Positions 1 through 11,835 of a stretch of 64,000 nucleotides of DNA are shown here, piece after piece. Where the stretch lies: the NCBI RefSeq assembly GCF_034190915.1, contig NW_026947496.1:27746001-27810000 (forward strand), in the 5' to 3' direction. The notes below the pieces were generated by a model, which did no database searches, was not told the origin of the DNA, and was given only the letters and a program-made list of their open reading frames with translations. The DNA is from Cavia porcellus. Taxonomy: Eukaryota; Chordata; Mammalia; Rodentia; Caviidae. A program made the translations under genes and the position numbers. Numbering within the stretch: position 1 is the first letter of the stretch; every line of letters starts with the position of its first letter.

Positions 1-1044
1 GGGTGAAGTTAGGGACAACTATCTGTAAGAAGCTAGAGACAGATAAGGTAGATCTCCAGTGGACTTGCTTTGAAATCTGTATTTCTTTAAATTGTTTTTT
101 ATTTTTTTTTTAAATGTTCTGTTCTGTTTTGATATGGTTAACCTTATCCTCTTAGAGATGTAAAACAAATAGGTGGGACTGATAATCATATTACGGAGCT
201 TTTGTTCGGCCATAGAGCAGAATGGTTTGTAGGGTCACTTTTTTGAATGTCATTCTAAATACTTTAATTCTATAACCTAAACAGCCATTTCGAAGAAGAC
301 AATTTGTAACTTATCAACTGGCAATTTCTTACCTTTTGTTTGTCTGTAATTTAGTATTATTTTTCTACCCTTTTATTCTTTAATCTCCATGTATTTTTTT
401 TTTCGTTTCCTTTTCTTTAAATAAAAAAAAAATAAAAAAATAAAAAAATAAAAAATACAGGACAATGAAATGCCAACCAGAGGTCATACCATTATGTTTA
501 GTGGGTACAGATTTTATTGAAATTATACCACTTACAGAAAAAAAAGGAAAGGCTAATATGATGATATGAAGTGTATGTTCAAAGAAAGACAATAATTAAA
601 TAGTTAAAAAAACAATTCAGAAAGACTAGATACTACTCTCCGGATTGTAATGTTGCATTGTGTATTGAATGTTTTAAGATATACCATCTACAGAAAAATT
701 AATGAATAAATTTGACAAAATTGACATTTTTATACCTCCTATTATATGTTATCTTATAAAAATTAATGAAAACAAATGTGTAATATTTGGTCATCCTGGG
801 CTGGTAAATGGTTAATACAGAAATACAATTTTTTACCAGGATATACAAGTTATGATTTTATTTTCCCATGAAATAGTCTAATAAAAAATTTTAAACTCTT
901 GTTCCAGAAAAACACTCATCTGCTTTTGCATGGAAAAATTCTACTGGGAGCAAACACACAGCACCTTCGTTCCAGATTGACCTGAGCTGCTTGTGCCAGG
1001 CAGGAGGAGCTCAAGCCAGACACTGGTGTCAAGTGGATTCCTAC
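1..1044 (-). other. KIAA0319 intron 2 (partial)
   Basis: AT-rich sequence with no exon or clear SINE. It contains an A-rich simple stretch at about 418-456 (A-runs broken by single T). Nothing else is recognised. Confidence 0.5.
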
Positions 1045-1186
1045 CTGAGGCGGCCAGCAGCAGCAGCAGGAACAGGAGGGTGCCTACAGGGGGCACCATT
1101 CTGCCTCCCTCAGGGAGAACAGCAGGCTTCTGAGGCAGTATTGAGTACAGGCTCCCTTTGATGATTTTAAGAGCCAGATCTGGCCC
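1045..1186 (-). CDS. KIAA0319: KIAA0319 exon 2: end of 5' UTR plus signal-peptide coding start
   Basis: On the minus strand a pyrimidine-rich tract ending in TTGTAG at 1187 precedes this exon, and a donor (CCTCAG|GTAGGA) follows at 1044. The start codon is at 1099-1097. The exon encodes 18 residues plus one base (phase 1): MVPPVGTLLFLLLLLAAS, a textbook signal peptide with a hydrophobic leucine core. This matches the start of human KIAA0319 (MAPPTGVLSS..., recalled) in length, the PP motif and the splice phase before Gly-Cys. KIAA0319 is a type I membrane glycoprotein with a MANEC/MANSC-like N-terminus and PKD domains, implicated in neuronal migration and axon growth. The rest of its coding sequence lies below position 1, outside the window. 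The identification rests on this short exon plus synteny with TDP2 and ACOT13 and the promoter at 28.6 kb. Confidence 0.82.
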
Positions 1187-2354
1187 CTACAATTTTAAAG
1201 AAACAATAAAAAAGAGACAGGAAGGAAGAAAAGAGTAGGTAAATGTGGAAGCATACAAAATCATTTCTATTATTTTTTTCACATCAACTGGAGGGCAGTC
1301 CTGTCCATCTCACAGACCCGCATCCCAGACATCCAGCCATCCAGCGGCGTCTGTCCAAACTACACCTATAAAGGGTTTTATGCTGGCTCCTCTTCCAAGC
1401 TGGGGCAATAATCAAAGCCCAGCCACGTGAAGCATAACAAACCTACCTATTCAGAGCTCCTTATCACAAAGGAATCAGCCACCATCGGCTTGGGTTTAAA
1501 AGGCAGATACTCAAAAGCAGCAAGAGGAGCTGGAGAGCATCACAGTGCAAAGGTTGCAGGTGTGCATTGCCTGGGGGTCGTAGGGGTGGGCCAGGCGCTG
1601 AGCAGCTTCCTAGGCGGAGGCATCCAGGGTGAGGGGGAAGCAGATTTGGCTTTTTTTGGTTTTACCCAGGCTGAAAGAGAAGATAAAAATAAGGCAAGCT
1701 TTTAGTTACTAATCAAGTCATAGTCATTTGAGGCTAATTCCTGCAAAAGTTAGTTTCCAAAATTGTTAGGCTTCCCATGGGCTTCCTGGGTTGGTAATGC
1801 AGATGAAAGGTTTCCTGGGCAAATCATTGCAGGCCATGGTCAGAGTTCTACTTTTCTTCATGGTCTGGCCATGGCTCACATGTCCATCTTGTCTGTCTCC
1901 AAGCCCAGACCTGTGAAATGACGGCACACACAATACTGCTTTGCATCTTCGATTCTAACACATACAGAACTTTTCATCTACATCTCTGACATCAGGAGGT
2001 CTCACAACTGCAGCTGGACAACGGCAGGCAGGAAACATGCCATGCCATATGTGAATATCAGCCATGCAGTGTTGATGTCAGGCTCCAAAGAGTTTCCCCA
2101 GATACCATGGCGGGACTTGGGGTGCACAGGGGAGCGGCATGTGCTCAGCAGGTACAAGGCCCCCTGCTTTGTCCCCACCACACATGCACACAGATCCACA
2201 AACAAAAGCACTCCCACAGTGCTGCATCCTCCAGAGCTCATGATGGCAAACAAGCAATGTTATGAGGGAAAATTGCAGATATCAGCAATTAACAAAATTA
2301 ACAAAACTGACAAGTGACCTAGGAGAAATGAATGAAGAATGCAAGATAAAAATA

Positions 2355-2472
2355 TTTTGAAACAGAGCTTGTCTATGTTGCCCAGGCTGGCCTTGAACTC
2401 CTGGGCTCAAGCAAACTCCTCAGAACTCAGCTTCCCACATAGATAGGACTGCTGATGTGTGAACCACATTCA
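2355..2472 (-). repeat. B1 SINE
   Basis: Antisense B1 body (GTTGCCCAGGCTGGCCTTGA). Confidence 0.65.
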
Positions 2473-3106
2473 ATTTTTATTTGGAGGAAGAAGGAACAAG
2501 ACAACTGATTTTAAAGTGCATCTGGGAAAATAAACAAGAAAGGAAGGCTGGAAAATTTAAGTGAAGAAAACCACGGAGAAAGTAGTCCAATCAATCACAA
2601 TAAAACATTAGAAGACAACAATTACTCTAACAGGTAGTACTCATGTAAAAACAAATCACCGAATGGCAAGTATTTCAGAAATAAGCCTTCTTATAACATC
2701 ACAGGACATGGTTTTAAATGCCATCTCCATTCAGGGAGGAGGAGAATATATATACATTTGAAGAAAATGGGCCATTTAGAAAAAATACTAAGCTGCGTCC
2801 ACACCTCAGACCTTACAACAGAGGTACTTCCTAGTGTAACACCAAGATTGTAAATGCACTGTGAGAAAACATGCAATAGATTTTTTGACAGGGGTTGCAG
2901 GATAATTCAGTGGAGGAAAGTCGTTTTCTCCACAATGCTGCATACAACAATGTGAAAAGAATGAAATGCCACCCCTCCCGGCCACACAGTGCCTATAAAA
3001 ATTAACTCAAAAGGGATCCCTGACTCAGATGTAAGAGTTTACGCTATAAACCTATGTGAAGAAAACCTTACTTAAGAGTAAATCATCACACAACTTAAGA
3101 TTATGT

Positions 3107-3310
3107 AGAGTCGTTCTTCAGCATCCACGGGGACTGATTCAGGATCGCCTGCAAATATCAAAATTTATAGACAGTTATGTCCCTATTACACAACTGCAGT
3201 ATTCACATATAATCTTCACAATCTTTGCAGATTTTGTAAACCATCTTTAGTTTATACCTAATACAATGTAATTGTTATGTAATAGTTGCTACACCATATT
3301 GTTTAGGGAT
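3107..3310 (+). repeat. Tigger-like DNA transposon relic
   Basis: GTTCTTCAGCATCCACGGGG followed by a body containing CACATATAATCTTCACAATC and ATACCTAATACAATGTAATT. Same family as 56908-57217 and 59490-59795. Confidence 0.5.
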
Positions 3311-3795
3311 CTATCACAAGAAAAAATGTTTGCACGTGTTCAATGCAGAGGCAATACTTTTTTCCAGAAAACTGTTGATATTTTAGTTGAATCCACAGAT
3401 TCCCAAACCAACTGTCCTCACCACTGTGGGAAAGGAGTGGGGTAGAAAAATAAATAAGTAATATGCTTGAAAATGTATAAAATACCTCGAGAAGAATACA
3501 CAAGAAATTGTTAACATCTGTTACGTCTAGGGGAGAGGGCTCTGAGAGAGACTAAAAAGATAGACTTTTATAATTTATGAACTATGTGAATGTCTTTATT
3601 ATATTTTAAAACAAATGTAATGTTTGCACTATTATAAGTGGTCACTGGTAGCCTAGATCTTCTCAGTTTTGAGTAAAGAGCAATAAGAAAGGGCCAGGGC
3701 TCCATGCAAGAAAGGGTCCTTCCTCACAGAAGGCAATTAGGTAGGTAGATGTGAGCAGCATGGCTGGGTTCAGCAAATAAAAATACAAGATTTCA

Positions 3796-3972
3796 ACCAG
3801 GCACGGTGGTGTACACCTGTAATCTCAGCATTCTGGAAGGCTGCAGCAGGAAGATCACAACTCAGCAAGCCCCTGTTTCAACATAAAATGTAAAACCATA
3901 GGGGTGGGGCACAGAGCTCAGTGCAGAAGTCCTGGCTTCAAACCCTAGTACCACTAAAAGGAAAAAAAAAAA
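3796..3972 (+). repeat. B1+ID composite SINE
   Basis: B1 head (CCAGGCACGGTGGTGTACAC) joined to a diverged ID body (CACAGAGCTCAGTG ... CCCTAGTACCA) and an A tail. Confidence 0.75.
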
Positions 3973-5104
3973 GATCCCAGTTAAATGTGATTTCAGGTGA
4001 ATATTTTTGTTTTTCAATATTTGAGTGTACTTTTATACTACATTTCAGCCCCAGCTCTGAAAAATCCTCTGCATATAGCTAGTTTGGAATACCAGCTCCT
4101 GTGTGTCCCTCCCCACATGACACTGCTGAGAGAGAGCTGGCATCTGTACTCCTAGGTCTGTCAGAGCAACTCAGATTTCAGCTGATATCTTGAATCCCTG
4201 GGGATGTGTGAAACATACTTAATAGAACCAAGAGCAATTTGTTAACGAGAGAAAGCACACAGGGACCTATAACCATTCAAGTGAAAGAAGAATCGAACTG
4301 AAGGAAAAACCTAGAGAACAAGCCATAGGCAGGAAATAAAGCATGCATTTTTATTTTAATTTTCAATTCTCTGAATTTAATAATTTTCATTTCAAACAGA
4401 CAGCATTGCCATGTTCCTCAGAAACATTTTTCAGACCTGCTAACAGCTTTCATCTCAGATGGGCGGTTTGCAATAAAGAAAAGAAGAAATCCTGTATGTG
4501 ATAGCCAGGATCCAACAGAGCCCAGGATCTAGTACCTACTTCTCCAGGCTTTGTTTCTTGGAGCGTTCTGCCCAGAGTGATCTGGTGGAGAATAACAGGA
4601 AATGTAATACTCACATATTTCTCCTTCCACTTCACTGCAGATGAGTTTACTCTTGATCCCTAGAAAAAGTCACAGTAGCTGTGATCAATAAATGCAGGCT
4701 AAGTAAGGAGAGACCATCCAAGATGCCCTGTAGGTCCCCAAGGACTGTGACAAATTGCAGGTGTATTTGGCACATGGAGTCCATGACTGGCCAGTGTTCG
4801 CAGTGCCTGCAGGAGGAAAAGGCATGCTTCAAACCGTCCTAAGCCTCCTGCCCCTGGCTTTCTCATCGTCACCTTCAATCTCCTTGTGCGGCTACTCCTA
4901 CAGCTCCACTGTCCAGTGCAAAGCCAGTTCATCTGTGACACCTTCCTCAGCTTCCCAAATGTGGTCTCCAAATGGAGCCACTGCCAGCTATACTGACATG
5001 TCTCAGGGCCAGATTCACAAAACTGCAATTCTGTGTTAACACTGAAATGAACATTTGTAAATCTGCCACTCACTTCATAATGTCCCTGGCACGTTGTATA
5101 CTTT

Positions 5105-5181
5105 TGATCCATGGTAGAGACTGAACCCAGGGCCTCATGCATGCCAAGTGAGTGTTCTACCACTGAACTACACCTCAGCCT
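5105..5181 (-). repeat. ID SINE
   Basis: Antisense ID (CCACTGAACTACACCTCAGC). Confidence 0.7.
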
Positions 5182-5619
5182 CACAGTTATATATCATTAT
5201 CTGTTTTATACATAGTGAAACTGTACATCCATATTGGTGTTACTGAAAGCTTAGGATATTAAGTGAAAAAGGCAGTCATGAATTGGACCCAATGGTTGTA
5301 TGTTTACCACCAGGAAATACGTCCTTTCTACTATGCTATAATGCAGCTCTTGGCTTCATTTTAAAAACTGTTAACTGAGCTTCCATGTATTTTACAAAAG
5401 CAATGCACGCTTACTACAGAAACCCAAGCAACTAGTGTCATGGAGTAGGGGATGGTATGTCACCTGCCAGCCCCGCCCCATCCTTCTCTCCACCAAGCAA
5501 CCTCATAACACCATTATCCCTCAGTGTGATTCAAAGCCTGTCCTCAGGTGTCATGGTCCCCACTCTATCTCCAACTCATGCAGGAGTTTCAGCCCCAAAG
5601 TCATGTCAGTTGTATTAAG

Positions 5620-5940
5620 AAATTTAATCTGACTATAGTGTTTTGAGGTGGAGCCTTTGGGAAATTACTTGGATTAGACACTGTCATTAGAGTGGAGCCC
5701 TCAAAATCGGAGCCCTCAAAATTTTTAGAGAGAGAAAGGACTGGAAGAGATATAAACATGTACTTCCTGTCTCTTCCCTATGATGTTCTGCATGACCTTA
5801 TGACTCTGCCAGCAAAAGGTCATCACCAGATGAGAGTCCCAAGTGTTAGGCCTCCAGAACCTCAAGATAAACCTCTTTTCTTTATGCAGTTACCTTGCCT
5901 CCAGCATTTCATTTCAATACAAAGCTGCCATAAGGGTAGA
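5620..5940 (+). repeat. ERVL-MaLR-type LTR relic
   Basis: Contains the MaLR-like order GGTGGAGCCTTTGGGAAATT, CTCTGCCAGCAAAAGG and CCTCCAGAACCTCAAGATAA. Diverged, with an uncertain 5' end. Confidence 0.5.
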
Positions 5941-6169
5941 AGCTTTTTCTGGTTCCAACTACTGTATATCCCTACAAACTAGAAGAGGGTTGGTATATAA
6001 TAGGAGCTCAGCTATACTAAATAAACACACAAGTGAATAAAGGAAGGATAAATCCTGCCCCAAATAATTAAAAGTAAACTCTGATGCATAGATTTAAATT
6101 ATTATAACAATTCAACTATACATCTACTGTATTTTGTTTTATACTTTATGTGAAATGCTACATGTACAT

Positions 6170-6365
6170 TGTAACACCGTGATAAAGAACAAAAATTGGA
6201 AACAAGCTAAAGAAATTAACAGGAGGCTAGTCTAACAAACTATAATCCCAAGTGACTGGTATGTAACTGTATACCCACACTAGTATTATTGAAATCTTGG
6301 GATATTAAGTGAAAAAAATCTAGTAAGGTTGGTGTCTTTGTGAAGTACAGAAAAACCTGTTTGTC
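6170..6365 (+). repeat. Possible old L1 3' fragment
   Basis: Contains TTGGAAACAAGCTAAAG and GGGATATTAAGTGAAAAAAA, similar to L1ME-type 3' ends. A similar short piece lies at 5240-5275. Confidence 0.35.
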
Positions 6366-6384
6366 ATTTGTTGGTTGGTTTTTT

Positions 6385-6522
6385 AAGACCGGGTCTCACT
6401 ATACAGTTCGGGCTGGCCTTGAACTCACTATATACCCCAGGCTTCCCTCAAACTTATGGCATTCCTCCTGCTTCAGTCTCCCAACTGCTGATATTACAGG
6501 CATGCATTACCCTACCGCCTGG
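6385..6522 (-). repeat. B1 SINE
   Basis: Antisense B1 with two GGCTGGCCTTGAACTC-like units. Confidence 0.8.
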
Positions 6523-6957
6523 CTCTATTTCTGTATATCTGATCTGCTTGTATTTTTGTATTTGCAAAAAAAAAAAAATCCATGAGAGAAAATAAACTAA
6601 ACTAAAAGACAGAAGAAAGGAACCAGTGAATTAGACAATGTGAGAGGCAGGGGTTAGAGGTATCTCTCATGGAATATGTCTGTATCAGTAATGACAAACC
6701 ACTGGTACATGTGCTACAGCAGGCACACAGCCCTCTCTGTCAGCAGACCAGCCAAGTCACCCCATCATCAACTAAGCAGCCAACCACCAGATAACTGTGC
6801 AAATATGAGCCATGCACATGCTCAGAAAGGAATGGCACCAGATGATGACATCATGAGATATGACTCACTAGCCACCACAGTCAGAGCTTTTGAATCACTG
6901 GACGCTGGGCTGATAGACAGCCTGCAGACAGACAGAGATAGAGATTATAGATATGAA

Positions 6958-7312
6958 GTATACACACTTCAGGAAAAGAAAGCTTACATAGTTTAATACC
7001 AAATTTATTGAGCCATCATGAGTTTAATACAAGTTACCTTTGGCCTCCACAATTATAAGAGGTACTCAAAGTGGTGGCCATTAGCTTTCAGACACTTTTA
7101 TAGTATAGTGAACGGCTTCTTGGATAACCTTAGTCAGTCTCCATTGATGCTGCTAAATATGCATTTTCAATTTTCTCTACGGGCCAGCAGTATAGTGGGT
7201 TTTCTGTGATACATGACATCCTTTAGGTCACACCATAGGTAAAAGTCTGCAGGGGTTAAATCAGGAGAATATGCACCTCATACAAAGTTTTCTTTTCCTG
7301 AAGTGTGTATAC
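6958..7312 (-). mobile_element. Tc1/mariner-superfamily deletion derivative with perfect inverted repeats
   Basis: The ends 6958-6981 and 7289-7312 are perfect 24-bp inverted repeats (beginning GTATACACACTTCAGG), with TA dinucleotides at each outer edge compatible with a TA target duplication. On the minus strand, starting at 7270, a frame reads YSPDLTPADFYLW then CDLKDVMYHRK, the C-terminal SPDLxPxDFxLW signature of mariner/IS630-type transposases. It is followed by stops. The upstream two thirds of the transposase are absent, so this is a non-autonomous internally deleted copy of 355 bp. Confidence 0.7.
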
Positions 7313-8020
7313 ATTTTTTTGGTGGACTCTGTATTTGCTCAGATTGGCTGTATTAATGCATTTTTTATTAACATAAGATTCTAGCTTTGAGTTTTCTTAT
7401 GAAAAATTAAAATTTAATATCTAAGATTTAGCAAAGAGATTCTAATTAAGAGACAGATTCTTTTAATGTTGTGCTGTCCTCCTGGCATATCTGAATCTAC
7501 AGTATCATATTTAGTTGTTTGCAAAGAAGTATGAGCCAAGGCTTGACAAATTATTAGCATGCATACAGCAGCAAAGATCACACTAAACTATGCAAAAACA
7601 CGCCAAATGCAAACTTTAACTGTCAGGAGAAAGCTGTTTGTATCACTGAAAGCTGTTATTGCTTTTTGTTTTAAGACAAAAGACACTCATGCATGAGGTT
7701 TTTTTAAAACAAAAATGTCAATATTCAAGTTTAATTGCAGTACTGGAACTTTATAATAAATAAGTGGGTTTTGGGTTACAGTTTGGGAACTTGGTCTCTG
7801 AAAGGTTTGGCATCACTGGTCTACATGATTTTATTCTAGATAATGAATGTAATGTCACCTATTACTATTGTAAGTATGTCACTTTTGAAGGCACCAAGCA
7901 CTATAAACTAGGAGTTTCCTGACCTATTCCCAAGTCTGAGACCTGCTCTGAGGATATAACCCACCACATTCAACACGTAGCTCTTTCCCTTATTTGTTTC
8001 CACCTTTAAAAGAAAACTGC

Positions 8021-8101
8021 ATCAGGGGTACAGCTCAGCAGCATAATGCCTGCCTGGCAAGCGTGAAGTCATGTGTTTGATTCCTGGTACCAAAAAAAAA
8101 A
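8021..8101 (+). repeat. ID SINE
   Basis: A box TACAGCTCAGCAG and B box GTTTGATTCC, A tail. Confidence 0.8.
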
Positions 8102-8105
8102 ATCC

Positions 8106-8151
8106 TTTGGGCCAGGGATATAGCTCAACGGCACAGCGCTTGCCTATGAGC
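8106..8151 (+). repeat. ID SINE, 5' half (split)
   Basis: GGCCAGGGATATAGCTCAAC up to the junction with the LTR-like insertion; the 3' half resumes at 8903. Confidence 0.65.
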
Positions 8152-8902
8152 TGTTATAGTCAGGAATTATAAGGAAAACAATTACATATAGGACACATAA
8201 TTTACAACATTACTTTACAATGGTCATCATGCACCCATGATAATGCACCCTAGGAGTCCAACTGGAGGCCTAGGGCCCAGGGAAGTATCTCATGTAGGTC
8301 TGTTTCATGGATCTGTGCTGGGAAAACCCAGAGTCAGTGGTGGAAGCCAGAAAGTCTGTGCCAGTGGAATAAAGGATCTGTGCCATCCTCAGCCTCCCAG
8401 CAGGCTGAGGTTCTGTACTAGAGCAAGGAAGCGACTCTCAAAATAAGGACCAAAGTTCCCCCTGAAAAGTACCACAGCCATTCTCAGGGACAAAGAGATC
8501 CTGAGTTTTTCTGACGGTAAGAACAGCCGAGTTCATACCAGGAAGCCCACATGGCAGGCTTGTTCTGGAGATCAGACAGCACACCATCTTCTCCTCCAGA
8601 TCCAGGAAGTGGTAAAGACCATGGCACCCTCAAAGTGCACCACAGCCGTTCTCAGCAATAACAAGGTCCCAAGGCCCTCTGATGATGATAACAGCCAAGT
8701 TCATGTCAGGAAAGAAGCTTGACAAGCTCCTCTAGGAGAACCAACCGCAATATGAGAACCAAGAGCACCACAGAGAGCCAACAACACTCCTTCTTCCTCT
8801 CCATCTTGGCAATTGTCCTCAGGTGGGCCATCTGCACTCAGCACCATGCTGATTCAGTTCAGCTGGTATTACAAGTTGACCACAAGGTATCAATCTACCA
8901 CA
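8152..8902 (+). mobile_element. LTR-like insertion splitting an ID SINE
   Basis: A block with TG...CA ends separates the two halves of an ID SINE (8106-8151 and 8903-8940). Flanks TGAGC and CAAGC are an imperfect 5-bp duplication. It carries AATAAA at 8368-8373 and two diverged tandem units (about 8470-8560 and 8640-8715), both containing CCACAGCC and GCCRAGTTCAT. Orientation and family are uncertain. Confidence 0.5.
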
Positions 8903-8946
8903 CAAGCACAAGGTTGTGAGTTTCATTCCCAGTATCGAAAAAAAAA
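8903..8946 (+). repeat. ID SINE, 3' half (split)
   Basis: CAAGCACAAGGTTGTGAGTT, a B-box-like segment and A tail, completing the ID begun at 8106. Confidence 0.6.
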
Positions 8947-9621
8947 GAATAAAAATACTGCATCTTCCATATCATTATTTCTCAAGGTTTTCATTTCAAC
9001 CATCATCTGGGGATCTTACTTCTAATGACAAAGGCTCAGCAAGCTATGCTGGCCACAGGCACACATATGTAAACACACACATGTTGCCCCATCTCTGCTT
9101 CTCTCTCACGGTCCAACTGTGTGTTTTATTTCCCCTGTAGTTATTGTATGATTGCAGGCCTTCCTAACTCAAAAAATATGGTCAGAAACCTGACAGTCTC
9201 CTAAGAGTATGATGAACACCTATCTTCTAAGGAAGGCAGTGCTTTCTAGGAGATCAGGAAGTCCAACAAAACAATTTGAAAAGTGAATCATTTTTCCAGA
9301 TTCTTCCACAGAAGCTGGTTTTTTGCAGATATCAAATACCTTTGGTATGCTACTGTTTGATACTCTTTTGGAATACTGTTCAGATACAAGGCATGATGCA
9401 AATGATCAGCACAAATACTAAAACTAAAAAAGCCATATTAATAATGTAAAGATCTGACATAATCAAAAATTCATTGTATTCAAGTACCAGAGAAGTCTAA
9501 TTTGCCTTGATGTTTATCCGATGAATAATTTACTTGAAAATTTCTCACAGCAGTAGAATTTTTAATGAGGTTATTTGTGACACTCATTTTCTAAAGCCCA
9601 GACACAATACAATGTAGACTG

Positions 9622-9688
9622 GGGTGAGGGCGTGCTGGGATTCACACATGCTACACACACTCTACCACTGAGCCACATCCCTAACCAT
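9622..9688 (-). repeat. ID SINE
   Basis: Antisense ID (CTACCACTGAGCCACATCCC). Confidence 0.65.
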
Positions 9689-9893
9689 GCAGGGGAGACT
9701 TCTATTTTCCACGGGGCTTACTTTAGTACAACTATGTAAATATTCTTCACTAGTGAATCACATATCATCATGTATTTTCTCTTAAAACCTTTTGTCTTCC
9801 TTGTAGTTAATAAGTTTCTCATTCGTTTGCTTCTCCAGCTTTCTATATATTTTTACATTGAGGAATAATGTAAAGACAAAACAATAAAATGGG

Positions 9894-10095
9894 CAGAAAT
9901 GGTGGCACATGGCTATAATCTGAGCATCCTGGGAGGCTGAAGCAGAAGGATCACAAGTTTGATGCTAGGTTGGACGGCTTACTGAGACCTTGTCTCAAAA
10001 ACTGAAAAAAGGTCTAAAGATGTGGTTCAAGGTTAGAGTACTTGCTTAGCATACAGAAGGCCCTATGTTCAACCTCTAGGACCAGAGTGGGAAAA
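9894..10095 (+). repeat. B1+ID composite SINE
   Basis: B1 head with GGCACATGGCTATAATC followed by an ID-like body ending CAACCTCTAGGACCAG. Confidence 0.75.
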
Positions 10096-10256
10096 AATGC
10101 TGTTTAATATATTAAACTCATCACTTATTAAAAAGAAATAAAAATTATAAATTAAACTGTCAATAAAATATTACATTAAAATGACTTTTACAATTTGGGA
10201 ATAAAATAAAAGGGATAATCAAATAAAGACATTTAAACAAATTTTTAAAAACCCCA

Positions 10257-10336
10257 CAGAGCTGGAGGCATGGCTCAGTAGGACAGTTACATAGTACATA
10301 TAAGGCCCTAGGTTCAATAACCAGCACCATGAAAAA
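10257..10336 (+). repeat. ID SINE
   Basis: GAGGCATGGCTCAGTAGG and AGGTTCAATAACCAGCACC. Confidence 0.7.
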
Positions 10337-10370
10337 AATTACCATCATTTCATTTAAAAGCTGATTATTT

Positions 10371-10528
10371 TCACCAAGGGTGTGGTGCACACCTGTAATC
10401 CCAACACTTGGAAGACTGAGACAAAAGGATCACTGGGAATTCGAGGCCAGCCTGGGCTACTAGTAAATTCAAAACCGGCCTGAACTACGTAGCAAGACCC
10501 TGTCTCAAAAAACAAAACAAAACAAAAC
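10371..10528 (+). repeat. B1 SINE with (AAAAC)n tail
   Basis: Head GTGGTGCACACCTGTAATCC with internal near-duplicate AGGCCAGCCTGGGCTAC, then AAAACAAAAC repeats. Confidence 0.88.
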
Positions 10529-11479
10529 TGGTGACTTTTAATATCATAAATGTAGGAATATACAATTTCACAATATAGGACACCCTTCTAAATTTGCTAA
10601 ATTTAGTCTTATCAATAGAATTTTCTTTATATTGTGTACTATGTATATTCATTTTTAGTAATATAAATATGACACTACTACTAAGATAGAATTCCAACTG
10701 CCTGATACTAGGATAAATAAATATTGTATTTCCACAGTGTATCACCATGAAGTCATTTAAGCAATCCAGTAGCAGAACATTTAATGATACAATAGAATGC
10801 CCACAATACGGTATTATCTGAAAAATGCAAATTTCCCAGGCACCTTTAAAAGATAAAACCTTGAGAAATTCTCCTTTAAGAACTGGTGGCAACACATGCT
10901 TGTTGCTCACAGGTTTGGGCTCAACTTCCATTCTGAGAACTATCATAAACACCCACGGAAAAGCAACAGAAAGACAGGAACACTGTGCCCCAAGATTTGG
11001 CATACAAAAATAAAATATGGCACTTAAAATGTTCAACAAGAGAAATAGTTAACTACAAGATTTTTACAAAAAGATGAGGCAGATTTGAAAAATACCCAGC
11101 ACAATTAAATTAAGGAGAGAGAACTTTTGCTACTGGACACTCAGGGATGGGTCAAACAGCAGATGAGCCCCTGCTGCAGACTTCAGAGGGTCACAGTGAG
11201 CTGTGTGTAGCCAATTTCATGAGGGAGCCAACATGAGCAGAGGAGAGAGAAGAGCTCTGGCCAGTCCAGAAATGTGAAGAGTCAGCATGGACAGTGGCCA
11301 GAAGGGGGCCACGGTTGGGGGCTGGCTGTGGATTATCATCAGTACCCTGCCTTTCTTTGCAATCCTGAGCTTCTGCATGGAGCATGCAGAGAGAAGACAG
11401 GCCATCTGGAGCATGGTGTCATGCACCATGATGGTGGCACTAAAGGTCCTCTGAATAAGTCAGAGACTTGATTTACTTT

Positions 11480-11835
11480 TCAGGTGGCACCTTAGGATCT
11501 ACTGATTGATGGACAGAGCATAAGGTGTGAGACCAGGTCAGAGACCAGAATGACTCTGGGATTGCTGTCATTTAACACGGGGAAAATGCAAGAGATGTTT
11601 GCACAGAGCTGTCAGCAGGTCACAGGAGGGACGGCCATAGTCAGGGAGCAGGGCAGGAGGTACAAATAGGAGGCATCACCAGGGTTGGAATTCAGAGCCA
11701 CAGGGCTGGCTAACAGAGCCAAATGGAAAAGGAAGATGGACAAGGAAAGAGAGGAGAGGGAGGTTGCTAGAGTGACGGATAGAGCAGGAGAGAGGATGTG
11801 AGAGGGAGCTGGAATGGTCTATTTCCAGCACAGTC
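11480..11835 (+). repeat. Possible second copy of the ancient LINE-like repeat
   Basis: Shares the weak landmark order seen at the end of the 50225 copy (GATTGATGGACAGAGCATAA then CCAGAATGACTCTGGG). Highly diverged. Confidence 0.3.

Noticed and set aside
4699..5184. 161-codon open frame on the minus strand
   Set aside because: Begins in an antisense ID SINE and has no domain or conserved pattern; chance frame in intron 1.
10485..11039. 184-codon open frame on the minus strand
   Set aside because: Starts inside a B1 and runs through AT-rich intron; no recognisable domain or splice context.
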